Notes: a model not told the origin generated them from the sequence alone. A DNA stretch of 64,000 nt from Chryseobacterium suipulveris (GCF_022811685.1 NZ_CP094532.1:521501-585500), one strand, 5' to 3'. Counted from the first letter of the stretch, positions 1-8,775 are shown. Made by a program: numbers and translations.

Positions 1-322
1 GCTGGCTACATTAGTAATCATCATTAACCAAGTAAATAATCAGAAAAAATTAATCAGTTTAGAAAATAAGGTTTTTGATTACCTGGGAAAAATTTCTTAC
101 GGACTTTATATATATAATCCCCTGATTATTTTTTTGATTTCATTTGTTCTGAAAGATTTATTAACATCCAGTTTATTCGTAAATCTAATTCTGATCTATT
201 CAGTTACCATTTTAGTTGTCATACTGGTATCTCATTTGTCCTATTTTTATTTTGAAAGCAAATTTCTAAAATGGAAAGACAAATTTGCCGTTGTAAAAAG
301 CAAGAGTAGTTATAGCAAATAA
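1..322 (+). CDS. Acyltransferase family 3 protein, C-terminal part (truncated by window edge)
   Basis: The frame is open from base 2 and gives about 106 residues, ending at the TAA at 320-322. The segment KISYGLYIYNPLIIFLIS closely matches KISYGLYVWNPLLIYLVS of the next gene, so this is the membrane-embedded C-terminus of an OafA-type acyltransferase. Such proteins usually acetylate surface sugars at the inner membrane. Two hydrophobic segments and a basic cytoplasmic tail are visible. It lies 21 bp upstream of a full paralogue, which points to a tandem duplication. The catalytic N-terminal half lies outside the window. Confidence 0.85.
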   Translation, partial: LATLVIIINQVNNQKKLISLENKVFDYLGKISYGLYIYNPLIIFLISFVLKDLLTSSLFVNLILIYSVTILVVILVSHLSYFYFESKFLKWKDKFAVVKSKSSYSK

Positions 323-343
323 AATAAATAATTTAACCGATTT

Positions 344-1477
344 ATGCAAAAAACTAAACCCATCTACTTCTCAGGTTTAAACGGGATCAGAGCCATCGCG
401 GCTTTGGTCGTGGTGATTTCCCATATCAACAATCGTTTGCCCAATTTTAATCTAGAAAAAGGCCCACTGATCGTGGCAGCTGACTATGCCGTAACGGTTT
501 TTTTCACATTGAGTGGATTTTTGATCACGTATTTGTTACTCGCAGAATTAAAAGAAAAACAATTCATCGATGTGAAGAAGTTTTACATCAGGAGGATTTT
601 GCGGATCTGGCCCTTGTATTTTCTGTATTTGGTACTGACTATGGCGATCATCGGATTTGACCAATTGAGATGGCCTATCCTGCTCTACATTTTTATGATT
701 CCGAATTTCAGAAATTCTATCGCCCAATATTTTTCAGGTTTGGTTTCAAAAATTCCGGGCCATAATTTTCTGGTAGGACATTATTGGTCGTTGGGTGTGG
801 AAGAACAATTCTATGCGTTCTGGCCATGGATCGTACGGAAAACGAAATATTTACTGCCATTTCTTTTGATTTTTCCGGTGACGTATGTGGCATTAAAAAT
901 TCTGCTTCATTTTATTGATGCGCCTAAATCTATTTTGGTATTTGTAAATTATACCCGATTTGGCTGTATGGTGATCGGGGCATTGGGTGCTTATTTATAT
1001 TTTCATAAAAAAGAATGGATAACGGACTTATTAAATAGGAAAGTTTTTGAGATTCTTGCTGTGTTGTTTTTTGTATTAGTTTTATTCAATAAATTTCACA
1101 TAGCATCACCCATAAATCACGAGATAGCATCTGCCTTTACTTTGTTAATTATTATCAATCAAATTACTAATTCCAAAAAATTATTTTCTTTAGAAAACAG
1201 AATTTTAAACTTTTTGGGAAAAATTTCTTATGGCTTATATGTTTGGAATCCTTTGTTGATTTATTTAGTTTCTTTAATTTATCAGAACTACTTTTTAGAC
1301 ATTAAAATGAATACCGTGCTTTTGGTAATTTTAGTATTTATGATAAACACGGCTGTAATTATTGCTGTTTCGTATGTGTCTTATGAATATTTTGAAAAAA
1401 GATTTTTGCGCATAAAGCATAAATATACGACTGTGAAAAGTTCAGCAACCAAAGAAGAATATAATGAAAAAGCATAA
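344..1477 (+). CDS. Acyltransferase family 3 (OafA-like) membrane protein
   Basis: This 377-residue protein has the length and about ten hydrophobic segments usual for the Acyl_transf_3 family. Family hallmarks are visible: the N-terminal GLNGIRAIAALVVVISH stretch with the conserved His at about residue 27, the RRILRIWPLY segment at 83-92, and WSLGVEEQFY at about 148-157. By family knowledge it transfers an acyl (often acetyl) group to a surface polysaccharide or lipid sugar at the inner membrane. It is the full-length paralogue of the partial gene just upstream. Its 3' end overlaps the ATG of a glycosyltransferase remnant by 14 bp, an operon-style junction. The substrate cannot be read from sequence. 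Confidence 0.9.
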   Translation: MQKTKPIYFSGLNGIRAIAALVVVISHINNRLPNFNLEKGPLIVAADYAVTVFFTLSGFLITYLLLAELKEKQFIDVKKFYIRRILRIWPLYFLYLVLTMAIIGFDQLRWPILLYIFMIPNFRNSIAQYFSGLVSKIPGHNFLVGHYWSLGVEEQFYAFWPWIVRKTKYLLPFLLIFPVTYVALKILLHFIDAPKSILVFVNYTRFGCMVIGALGAYLYFHKKEWITDLLNRKVFEILAVLFFVLVLFNKFHIASPINHEIASAFTLLIIINQITNSKKLFSLENRILNFLGKISYGLYVWNPLLIYLVSLIYQNYFLDIKMNTVLLVILVFMINTAVIIAVSYVSYEYFEKRFLRIKHKYTTVKSSATKEEYNEKA

Positions 1478-1595
1478 AATCCTTTTCATCACTTGGGATG
1501 GTCCGCAAACTTCGTATAGGGAAGGATTGTTTATGCCGATTTTCATGAAATAGCAAAACTCCGTTCGCAAAACCAGAATATATGTAAAAATTTAA
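1464..1595 (+). pseudogene. Remnant of a glycosyltransferase 5' end
   Basis: From the ATG at 1464 the frame reads MKKHKILFITWDGPQTSY then REGLFMPIF and stops at 1551-1553. This matches the start of the intact glycosyltransferase at 2989 (MKNLLFITWDGPQTSYMEGLFMPIF). One base shift near 1544 restores the frame as HEIAKLRSQNQNI, aligned with QEVSKRENI of the intact gene. So this is a separate, frameshifted and truncated copy of the 5' end. It begins inside the end of the acyltransferase gene, as an operonic gene would. Recognisable similarity ends at about 1595, before the ATPase gene. Confidence 0.8.
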
Positions 1596-1772
1596 GATGC
1601 ATAATCGAAAAAATTCCGAGAATCTGTTTATATTGTTACTTCAGGCATTATCCTTAAAATTAAAATCAAAACGATAACTTTAAAAATAAGTGGAAAAGTT
1701 TTAACTGTAATTATAATATTTATATATTTGCTGAATAATTAAAATACGATTATAGTTTTTATATCACGAAAA
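1596..1772. other. AT-rich spacer before the ATPase gene
   Basis: No open frame or repeat is recognised here. The sequence is very AT-rich and separates the decayed glycosyltransferase start from the ATPase. It probably holds the ATPase promoter, but no clear TAnnTTTG motif is seen. Confidence 0.5.
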
Positions 1773-2972
1773 ATGGATTCCGCAATTCCTCGTCCTAAGT
1801 ATCTGAAGCGCATTGAGCCATTTATCGGGAAAAATCTCATTAAGGTTTTTACCGGACAGCGGCGTGTCGGGAAAAGTTATTTGCTTTTCCAGATTATAGA
1901 AGAAATTAAAAAAAAGGATTCCGAAGCTAAAATCATTTACATCAACAAAGAAGATTTGGCTTTTGCACATCTTCGAAATGCCGATGATTTGAACGGGTAT
2001 GTTTTGCAAAATAAATCCGCAGAACAAAAAACCTATGTTTTCATTGACGAAATTCAAGATATAGAAAATTTTGAAGCAGCGCTTCGCTCCCTTTTGCTCG
2101 ACAAAAATTTAGATTTGTATTGCACCGGAAGCAATGCGAATCTTCTTTCCTCGGATATCGCTGGACATTTGAGCGGCAGATACATTGAAATTCCTGTTTA
2201 TAGTTTGTCTTATACCGAATTTTTGGATTTTCATCAGTTGGAGGATTCCGATGATGTGCTGGAAAAATATCTGAAATTAGGTGGATTGCCTTATCTTATT
2301 CATCTTCCTTTGGAAGAAGCGGTTGTATTTGAATACCTTGAAAATGTATATTCCACGATTTTGTTTCGGGACATCATCAATCGGTTTTCGGTGCGCAATA
2401 CCGTGTTTTTGGAACAGTTGATTTTGTTTCTCGCTTCCAACACCGGAAGTCTTTTTTCTGCAAAAAAAATCAGTGATTTCTTGAAATCCCAAAAAATAAA
2501 AATGGCTCCAAACCAAGTTCAAACCTACATTCAGCATCTTACCAATGCCTTTTTAATTCATCGGGTAAACCGTTATGATATTGTAGGGAAACGGTTGTTT
2601 GAAATTGGCGAAAAATATTATTTTGAGAATCTCGGTATTCGAAATGCACTTTGGGGATTTCGTGCGGAAGATCGAGGGAAAATTCTCGAAAATGCAGTTT
2701 ATAACCATTTGCTTACGGAAAATTATAAAGTACAAGTGGGGATTATTGCAGACAGCGAAATTGATTTTATTGCCGAAAAAAACGGTGAAAAAATGTATAT
2801 TCAAGCCACTTTGACGCTCAACGAAGAGAAAACCATCGAAAGGGAATTCGGGAATTTATTGAAAATAAAAGACAATTATCCGAAACTACTCATCACAATG
2901 GACAAGTTTTCAGGAAACACTTTTGAAGGCGTAAAACTAACCGATTTAAGAACTTTTTTAATGGGAAATTAA
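1773..2972 (+). CDS. AAA ATPase with DUF4143 C-terminal domain
   Basis: This 399-residue soluble protein has a Walker A motif GQRRVGKS at residues 28-35 and a Walker B block YVFIDEIQDIE at about 88-98. It ends in the DUF4143-type domain (IDFIAEKNGEKMYIQATLTL), a region that looks like a restriction-endonuclease fold in this family. Such ATPases are abundant and patchily distributed in Bacteroidota, and their role is unknown. It sits between a broken and an intact copy of a glycosyltransferase start in an otherwise sugar-related operon, so it looks like an inserted cargo gene. No glycan role should be inferred. Confidence 0.85.
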   Translation: MDSAIPRPKYLKRIEPFIGKNLIKVFTGQRRVGKSYLLFQIIEEIKKKDSEAKIIYINKEDLAFAHLRNADDLNGYVLQNKSAEQKTYVFIDEIQDIENFEAALRSLLLDKNLDLYCTGSNANLLSSDIAGHLSGRYIEIPVYSLSYTEFLDFHQLEDSDDVLEKYLKLGGLPYLIHLPLEEAVVFEYLENVYSTILFRDIINRFSVRNTVFLEQLILFLASNTGSLFSAKKISDFLKSQKIKMAPNQVQTYIQHLTNAFLIHRVNRYDIVGKRLFEIGEKYYFENLGIRNALWGFRAEDRGKILENAVYNHLLTENYKVQVGIIADSEIDFIAEKNGEKMYIQATLTLNEEKTIEREFGNLLKIKDNYPKLLITMDKFSGNTFEGVKLTDLRTFLMGN

Positions 2973-2988
2973 AAACACAAATAAAACA

Positions 2989-4179
2989 ATGAAAAACCTC
3001 CTCTTCATCACCTGGGACGGTCCCCAAACTTCCTATATGGAAGGATTGTTTATGCCGATTTTTCAAGAGGTTTCCAAAAGGGAAAATATCCGTTTCCACG
3101 TGATGCAGTTTACTTGGGCAGATCCGCAGAAAATCGCCGCGATAAAAAAAGTTGCTGAAGAATTCGGGATTCAATACACGTCGGTTCCAATTATGAAAAA
3201 ACCGGTGGCTTCGCTTGGAAGTTTGTTCACACTGTTTACTTCAACCAAAAAAATAGAAAAATATATCCGCAGAAATAACATCGATGTGGTGATGCCACGC
3301 AGTACGTTTCCTGCTTTTATGGTGAATAAAATCAAAAACCAAAATTTCAGCATCATCTTCGATGCAGATGGACTGCCCATTGAAGAAAGAGTAGATTTTG
3401 CAGGATTAAGCCGACGCACTCGCCAGTACCGCTGGATGAAAGCCATTGAAACCCGAATGCTGAAAAATGCAGATGCAGTGATTACCCGTTCGCAAAAAGC
3501 AATTGAATTACATCTGCAAAATATTGGCGAATCGTACCGCGGGAAATTCTCCGTCGTAAAAAATGGGAAGGATGCAACGGTTTTTATACCCAACGAAATA
3601 CAAAGAATTCAAACCCGAAAGGAATTGGGAATTGCAGACGAGAAACTTTTTGTGTATGCCGGTTCTCTCGGTCCTCAATACGGCATTGCAGAAATGCTGG
3701 AAATTTTCGGTCGATACAGCGCACTTCATCCGGCGAGATTTTTAATCCTCACCGGTTCTCCCGAAGTATTGGAATCTTATCTTACAACAGAACTTCGCGG
3801 CAAAACCATCATCCGCAAAGTTCCAGCAAATGAAGTTCCCCGCTATTTAAATGCTGCAGATTTGGCATTCGCCATCAGAAAACCCACTTTCAGCATGCAG
3901 GGAGTTGCACCGATCAAGTTGGGCGAATATCTGCTGTGCGGACTTCCCGTAATTGCCAGCAAAGGAATCGGCGACAGCGAATCGATTCTTAAAAACTTTC
4001 CGGAGAGCTACCTTTTCGACCACGACGTGTGCATTGAAAACCAAGGGCAAAAAATCCTAAACTTTATCGGGCAGTCTCAATCCTTTAATCGCGAAAATTG
4101 CCACGTCCGTGCAAAGGAATTTTTTTCGTTGGAAGCGGCGGCGGAATCGTATATTAGTGCATTGAAAAAATTAATATGA
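2989..4179 (+). CDS. Glycosyltransferase family 4
   Basis: This 396-residue cytosolic protein has the two-domain GT-B pattern. The N-terminal acceptor domain starts MKNLLFITWDGPQTSY. The nucleotide-sugar domain contains KLFVYAGSLGPQYGIAEMLEIF and the C-terminal APIKLGEYLLCGLPVIASKG block typical of GT4 enzymes. It would add a sugar to a surface glycan; donor and acceptor are unknown. Its last codons overlap the epimerase gene by 4 bp (ATGA type). Its 5' end is duplicated, in decayed form, at 1464-1595. Confidence 0.88.
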   Translation: MKNLLFITWDGPQTSYMEGLFMPIFQEVSKRENIRFHVMQFTWADPQKIAAIKKVAEEFGIQYTSVPIMKKPVASLGSLFTLFTSTKKIEKYIRRNNIDVVMPRSTFPAFMVNKIKNQNFSIIFDADGLPIEERVDFAGLSRRTRQYRWMKAIETRMLKNADAVITRSQKAIELHLQNIGESYRGKFSVVKNGKDATVFIPNEIQRIQTRKELGIADEKLFVYAGSLGPQYGIAEMLEIFGRYSALHPARFLILTGSPEVLESYLTTELRGKTIIRKVPANEVPRYLNAADLAFAIRKPTFSMQGVAPIKLGEYLLCGLPVIASKGIGDSESILKNFPESYLFDHDVCIENQGQKILNFIGQSQSFNRENCHVRAKEFFSLEAAAESYISALKKLI

Positions 4180-5312
4180 ATACAGAAAAAATACTGATTA
4201 CCGGTGGTGCCGGATTTATCGGCTCTAATCTTGCCCTTCATCTTTTGGAGCAGGGAAAGGAAGTCGTGGTTCTGGATAATCTATCGTCACAGATTCATGG
4301 GAATCCTGATGAATCTCCACTGTATCAGAGCATCAAAAGTAAGGTCACTTTTATTAAAGGTGATGTACGCAATTCCGATGACTGGAAGCAAGCTTTAAAA
4401 GGAGTCCATAAAGTGGTTCATCTTGCTGCTGAAACCGGTACCGGACAAAGCATGTATGATATTCAGAAGTATATCGACGTGAACTGCAGCGGTACAGGAA
4501 TTCTGCTCAATTATTTGGCCAACGAAGAGCATGAGATCGACCGTGTAATTGTCGCTTCCTCGAGAGCAATTTACGGGGAAGGAAAATATCATTGTACAGA
4601 ACACGGCATTGTTTATCCCGAAAGCAGAAAAGAAAGCGATATGGCAAAAGGTGAGTTTGAACCGAAATGTCCGGTTTGTAATTCAGAACTCAAACTGTTG
4701 CCAACAACCGAGGATTCTAAAATTCACCCATCATCGGTGTACGGGATCACCAAACAGTTTCAGGAACAAACAGTTCTGAATGTTTGTGGTTCACTTGGAA
4801 TTGACGCAGTCGGCTTAAGGTATCAGAATGTTTACGGGCCGGGTCAGTCGCTTAAGAATCCATATACCGGAATCCTCTCCATCTTTTCTACCCAGATTTT
4901 GAATGGGAACAACATCAATATTTTTGAGGACGGAAATGAGAGCAGAGATTTTGTCTTCATTGACGACATCGTAAAAGTCACCGCAATGGCTCTTGACAAT
5001 GAGAATGCTTCGGGAAAAAGCTATAATGTTGGAACCGGAAAGCAAACTACGGTATTACAGGTCGCAGAGAATCTCCGAAAGATTTACGGAAGCGAAGTGG
5101 AAATTAACATTTCTGGAAATTTCAGAATTGGAGATATCCGTCATAATATTGCAGATTTAACCCAACTTCAGAATGATTTTCAATTTACTCCTGAAGTGAT
5201 GTTTGAAGAGGGAATTGCAAAATTTGGCAATTGGGTGAAAACACAGAAAGTGGAAGAAGACCGGTATGCAAAATCTATTCAGGAAATGAAGGAGAAAGGG
5301 TTATACAAATAA
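4176..5312 (+). CDS. NAD-dependent sugar epimerase/dehydratase with Cys/His insert (dTDP-L-rhamnose 4-epimerase-like)
   Basis: This 378-residue extended SDR has a Rossmann motif GGAGFIG at residues 10-16 and the catalytic YxxxK at Tyr189-Lys193. An insertion between the substrate-binding strand and the YxxxK carries His139, Cys140, His143, Cys165 and Cys168, resembling a small zinc site. From memory such an insert occurs in a subgroup that includes dTDP-L-rhamnose 4-epimerases (6-deoxy-L-talose formation); this assignment is tentative. It overlaps the upstream GT4 gene by 4 bp and is followed after 6 bp by another GT4 gene, so the three likely form one operon. Confidence 0.75.
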   Translation: MNTEKILITGGAGFIGSNLALHLLEQGKEVVVLDNLSSQIHGNPDESPLYQSIKSKVTFIKGDVRNSDDWKQALKGVHKVVHLAAETGTGQSMYDIQKYIDVNCSGTGILLNYLANEEHEIDRVIVASSRAIYGEGKYHCTEHGIVYPESRKESDMAKGEFEPKCPVCNSELKLLPTTEDSKIHPSSVYGITKQFQEQTVLNVCGSLGIDAVGLRYQNVYGPGQSLKNPYTGILSIFSTQILNGNNINIFEDGNESRDFVFIDDIVKVTAMALDNENASGKSYNVGTGKQTTVLQVAENLRKIYGSEVEINISGNFRIGDIRHNIADLTQLQNDFQFTPEVMFEEGIAKFGNWVKTQKVEEDRYAKSIQEMKEKGLYK

Positions 5313-5318
5313 TAGCGG

Positions 5319-6551
5319 ATGAAGGAATTTGTTTTTTTTACGCTCAACGATTTTACCAAAGAGGGAGGTGGTACGATTCGGATTCTCGGCATTCTGAATG
5401 AACTTGCCAAGAAAGAGGTGGCAATTACGCTGATTTCAAATATTCAGGATCGGTCAAAGGTTGACTCCCGAGTGAAACATATTCCCATAAATTTTCCCAT
5501 TTCAAGAGAAGATAAAAGGAAAATCCAGTTTCTACTCGGCGTCACAAATTATCAAACGGTAAACAGGAAATATAAGCCTTTGCTGTCGCGGCTTTCAGAA
5601 ATTTTCAGCACACTAAGTCCGGAAAGCAAATTTATCTTTTGTGAATACCTTGATAATTCTGTGGGTTACTGGTTGAAAAAAAACAAGGTCATTCCCTCTT
5701 ACATCAACGACATTCATGGAGTTGCGGGATTTGAATTTGATTTCCAGGCAAAGCAGGCAAAGAATCTGAAAACCAAATTGGGATTCATGCTTAGAAAATT
5801 TATTGCCGAAAGATTAGACCGCAAAGTCTTTGATGAAGCTTCAGGAATTATTTATGCAAGCAAAGCGATGTACAGCTATTATGACAGAAAGTACCGTTCC
5901 TTTCATACAAAGAAAAATTACCATCTTCCTTATCTCTTAAATGATGCCAATGTTTCGGCTTCTGATGAAAAGCTTGTTGCAGAAATTAGAAAGAATCTGG
6001 ACTTAAATGAAAATGACTTTATATTTCTTTTTGCCGGTGCGTTTAAAGAAACGGGTGGTGTTCCCGATTTAATCAAAGCTTTTGCAAAGGTTAAGAAAAG
6101 GTTTTCTTCAGCGAAACTTATTGTGATCGGTGATGGTCCATCGTATGCCGAATGTGAAAAGATTGTCAAAGATGAAAAAATTGGGGACCGCTGTTTTCTT
6201 GTGGGCAGAAAACCGTATCACGAGTTGAGTTCGTACCAGGAAGTTGCAGATGTAATTGTTTGTCCAGACCGCCAAAATAATTATTCGGAACTGATCGTTC
6301 ACGTGAAATACCTCGATGCACTTGCTTCAGGAAAATTGGTGATCAACGGAAGTTTTAAGAGCGTACAAGAAATTAATCAGGATAAGGAACTTTCCCTATT
6401 GTTTAAGCCATCGGATATTAATTCCCTTGCTGAACAAATGTCTTTAGCCATCACTAATCGTGAAGAATTGGAAAGAAAATTCGAAGGAGTAAACCGTTAT
6501 GTTTTAGAGATTCTGACTTATAAAAATAATATTAACGTGCTTTTAAACTGA
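5319..6551 (+). CDS. Glycosyltransferase family 4
   Basis: This 410-residue protein has a GT-B layout. The N-terminal part carries a glycine-rich loop (FTKEGGGTIRILGIL) and the C-terminal part the GT4-type block FAGAFKETGGVPDLIKAFAKV followed by LIVIGDGPSYAEC. The usual E-x7-E region is modified (YSELIVHVKYLDALASGK). It should transfer a sugar from a nucleotide donor to a growing surface glycan in the cytoplasm. It starts 6 bp after the epimerase gene and belongs to the same operon. Confidence 0.85.
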   Translation: MKEFVFFTLNDFTKEGGGTIRILGILNELAKKEVAITLISNIQDRSKVDSRVKHIPINFPISREDKRKIQFLLGVTNYQTVNRKYKPLLSRLSEIFSTLSPESKFIFCEYLDNSVGYWLKKNKVIPSYINDIHGVAGFEFDFQAKQAKNLKTKLGFMLRKFIAERLDRKVFDEASGIIYASKAMYSYYDRKYRSFHTKKNYHLPYLLNDANVSASDEKLVAEIRKNLDLNENDFIFLFAGAFKETGGVPDLIKAFAKVKKRFSSAKLIVIGDGPSYAECEKIVKDEKIGDRCFLVGRKPYHELSSYQEVADVIVCPDRQNNYSELIVHVKYLDALASGKLVINGSFKSVQEINQDKELSLLFKPSDINSLAEQMSLAITNREELERKFEGVNRYVLEILTYKNNINVLLN

Positions 6552-6557
6552 TTTCTC

Positions 6558-6566
6558 TACATTTGT
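6558..6566 (+). promoter_or_regulatory. Possible -7 promoter element (TACATTTGT)
   Basis: The sequence matches the Bacteroidota -7 consensus TAnnTTTG and ends only 4 bases before the ATG at 6571. If used, the transcript would be leaderless or nearly so. A very similar element precedes the paralogous gene at 8776. No convincing upstream TTG was fixed. Confidence 0.4.
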
Positions 6567-6570
6567 TTAC

Positions 6571-7779
6571 ATGATCCTTGACCTGATATACTTGCTCGTC
6601 ATTATTGCTGTTACGCTGCAGTTCCCTGGGATGTTGCTTAATCAAAAAGAGCAGCAGTTTTTGGATATTGCTAAAAAACTGGTGTTGTTTCATTTTTTGC
6701 TGGGGGTCGCATACTACTTTCAGACCCGAAACGGCGGTGGAGATGCATGGGGGTATTGGCGTGCCGGAAAAAGTATGACAGGCGACACTTTTTGGGTGGC
6801 AATCAGAGAAGGAGAAGGAACGCTTTTCACTCAGGCACTCAACTATTTTCCTGCAGGAGTTCTCAATATGGGTTTTTTTGCCAACACCATGTTTTTCAGC
6901 ATGCTGGGAGCATTGGGGATGGTTTTGTTTTTTGTGGTGGCCATCCGTACTGTTCCCTACAATAAAATTATTTCTGGTTATGTGTTATTTCCTGTCATTT
7001 TCTTTCTGCCCAACCTGCATTTCTGGAGTGCAGGGGTCGGAAAAGATACGATTCTTTTTCTGTGCATCGCGATGTTCGCTTATGGCGTGATGAAGCCGCT
7101 TGTAAGGATGCCTCTTTTGATCATCAGTATTTTACTGGCACTTTCCATCCGTCCTCATATCGTGCTTTTCCTCGTGGTGGGTTTTGGTTTGGCGTATATC
7201 ATGGGGGGTAAAGTTTCCGCCTTTCAGCGGTTTGCATTTTCTGCCGTCCTGATCGGAATCGGCATTGCCATCCTGCCCTCCGTAATGGAGTTTGCAAAAA
7301 TCGAGGAGGCCTCCGTGGAAAGTTTTGACAGTTTTGCAGCAAAAAAAGCAGACGTGCTTTCTCGTTCGCATACGGGTTCCGCAATTGATATTTCATCTTA
7401 TCCTTTTCCTCTGAAAGTACTCACTTTCTGGTTCAGGCCTTTCTTTTTTGATGCAAGAAATATTAACGGACTTGTAGCTTCAATAGAAAATCTTTTGCTG
7501 GTAATCGTTTTCATTAAAGCGATGCGTACGCAGCCGCTTAAAGCCTTCAGAGCAGCCCCTTTCGTTATTAAAGGGCTTGTGTTTTTCCTGATCGTGGGTA
7601 CCCTCGCTTTTTCACAATCCTTAGGAAATGTCGGGATCATGATCCGAATGAGGAATATGTTTCTTCCCGGTCTGCTTATTTACCTGATGTGGGTCTTTTC
7701 CTACGAACAGCAAAGAATCCGCGAGTTTCAACTCTACCAAAAACAACTTTCTGCACTGAAAAAGAAGAAAGAGGAATAG
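6571..7779 (+). CDS. Polytopic membrane protein, polymerase-like (function unknown)
   Basis: This 402-residue protein has around ten hydrophobic segments. It is clearly paralogous to the protein at 8776: both share LPNLHFW followed by a GK(D/E) pair, an RPH motif in a membrane segment, and a FWFRP motif before a large loop. A charged, Lys-rich tail ends the protein. Its size, topology and place after GT4 genes suit a Wzy-type polymerase or lipid-linked sugar transferase, but no family signature was recognised. It follows the GT4 gene by 19 bp. Confidence 0.6.
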   Translation: MILDLIYLLVIIAVTLQFPGMLLNQKEQQFLDIAKKLVLFHFLLGVAYYFQTRNGGGDAWGYWRAGKSMTGDTFWVAIREGEGTLFTQALNYFPAGVLNMGFFANTMFFSMLGALGMVLFFVVAIRTVPYNKIISGYVLFPVIFFLPNLHFWSAGVGKDTILFLCIAMFAYGVMKPLVRMPLLIISILLALSIRPHIVLFLVVGFGLAYIMGGKVSAFQRFAFSAVLIGIGIAILPSVMEFAKIEEASVESFDSFAAKKADVLSRSHTGSAIDISSYPFPLKVLTFWFRPFFFDARNINGLVASIENLLLVIVFIKAMRTQPLKAFRAAPFVIKGLVFFLIVGTLAFSQSLGNVGIMIRMRNMFLPGLLIYLMWVFSYEQQRIREFQLYQKQLSALKKKKEE

Positions 7780-7831
7780 ATGCAAATTGTTGCAGGTTGC
7801 AAATGGGTGCAAATTGTTGCAAGGTGCAGGG

Positions 7832-7972
7832 CGCAACAGCACCGCTGCGGCTTTGCCTCGGTGAGCAACCTTCGGAGTGACAAAACGCTGAGTACAGCTT
7901 TTTCGTCATTTTCAAGATAGCGTTTGTCGTGCTGTAAGCACCTCAACCCCGCGCAGCGGCACGGTTGCAAAA
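7832..7972 (+). repeat. Composite dispersed repeat, copy A
   Basis: Two modules occur in a fixed order. Module 1 has a CACCG...CGGTG hairpin followed by GGAGTGACAAAACGC. Module 2 has GATAGCGTTTGTCGTGCTG, then CCTCAACC and a GC-rich hairpin ending GGCACGGTTG. The same two-module layout recurs inverted at 11674-11790 and 12143-12268; module 2 alone recurs at 8209-8266. The copies are diverged but alignable by eye. Confidence 0.7.
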
Positions 7973-8008
7973 CTCACCCGCTCACCAACCCCCAACTCAT
8001 GCGCTCCT

Positions 8009-8044
8009 GTCATCCAGAACGCAGCGCAGCGGAGTGAAGGATCT
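8009..8044 (+). repeat. TGTCATCC...GAAGGATCT dispersed repeat
   Basis: The stretch starts TGTCATCCAGAACGCAGCG and ends GAGTGAAGGATCT. It resembles a widespread short interspersed repeat of Bacteroidota genomes (remembered, not searched). Only one copy was found in the window. Confidence 0.5.
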
Positions 8045-8208
8045 GTTCAAAGTACGAAATGCGAAATACGAAAAGAAAATCTCAAGTTGGTTAAGTTCAC
8101 TCGCAGAAACCTCAAACCTCAAACCTTAAATTCACGAACCTTCCAACACACCCCGTTTTTCTTCGGACTTCGGACTTCCGTCTCTCCAAGCTTGCACATC
8201 ACTCTAAA

Positions 8209-8266
8209 GATAGCGTTTGTCGTGCTGGAAGCCCCTCAACCACTCGTAGTGGCACGGTTAGAAAAC
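8209..8266 (+). repeat. Composite dispersed repeat, half copy B (module 2 only)
   Basis: It starts AAAGATAGCGTTTGTCGTGC and ends GGCACGGTTAG, matching module 2 of copy A. The central hairpin differs (CCACT-CGT-AGTGG here against CCGC-GCA-GCGG in copy A) yet stays self-complementary. Confidence 0.65.
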
Positions 8267-8358
8267 ACTCCAACATCCGCTTCACGCAGAATAATTTGCC
8301 ACAAATGCACGAATATTTCTTCTGATAATCTTTCGACCTCGGAGATTTTTGCGTGAAG

Positions 8359-8541
8359 AAAAATTGAAGTTTCTTCCGGACGGAATTTTCTACTGCTTCT
8401 GCATAAAAACCTCCACTGTCCGAAGCGCGGCAAAAATCGTTATCGAAGACAAATCTTACTTCCGCGCAAGTTTTGGAAACCTAATGAAATGGTTCAACGA
8501 CCAACGGGAGTTAATTTTTCTTCGAAGAAACTTCAATTTTT
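8359..8541. repeat. 18-bp perfect inverted repeat with 147-bp spacer
   Basis: AAAAATTGAAGTTTCTTC at 8359-8376 is the exact reverse complement of 8524-8541. The arms flank a spacer with no recognisable gene. It could be the remains of a small non-autonomous element. Confidence 0.5.
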
Positions 8542-8760
8542 TAGCAAAAAGATCCAGTCTTGATCTTTTGTTACTTTTGCATCAAGGCAAAAGTAAAAGA
8601 ATAAAAAGGAACCTTGCTTCTGCAAAATCGTCCGACTTTTGAGCGAATTCACTCGCACAAATCCACCCGAAGCAACTTCACTCGCAGAAATTCACGCATT
8701 TCAATCTCCATCCCAATTGCCGAAAGCCGACCGCCGAAAGCAATCTCAAACCAAATTCCC

Positions 8761-8769
8761 TACATTTGC
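8761..8769 (+). promoter_or_regulatory. Possible -7 promoter element (TACATTTGC)
   Basis: It matches TAnnTTTG and ends 6 bases before the ATG at 8776, nearly the same placement as before the paralogous gene at 6571. A usable transcript would be almost leaderless. Confidence 0.4.
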
Positions 8770-8775
8770 ACAGCA

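Larger units (their letters stand above)
7780..8775. repeat. Gene-free repeat-rich intergenic region
   Basis: About 1 kb without a credible gene; open frames here have repeat-derived, low-complexity composition. It holds short direct repeats of a TGCAAATTGTTGCA type word (7780-7830), one full and one half copy of a dispersed composite repeat, a TGTCATCC...GAAGGATCT repeat, and an 18-bp inverted repeat; each is listed separately. The rest is low-complexity sequence such as CTCAAACCTCAAACCT. Confidence 0.7.

Noticed and set aside
1773..2972. The ATPase as part of a toxin-antitoxin or defence pair
   Set aside because: No small partner gene is next to it; neighbours are glycan genes.
8614..8775. 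Upstream extension of the membrane protein at 8776
   Set aside because: The sequence is low complexity, crosses a promoter-like word, and the ATG at 8776 begins a proper membrane segment.
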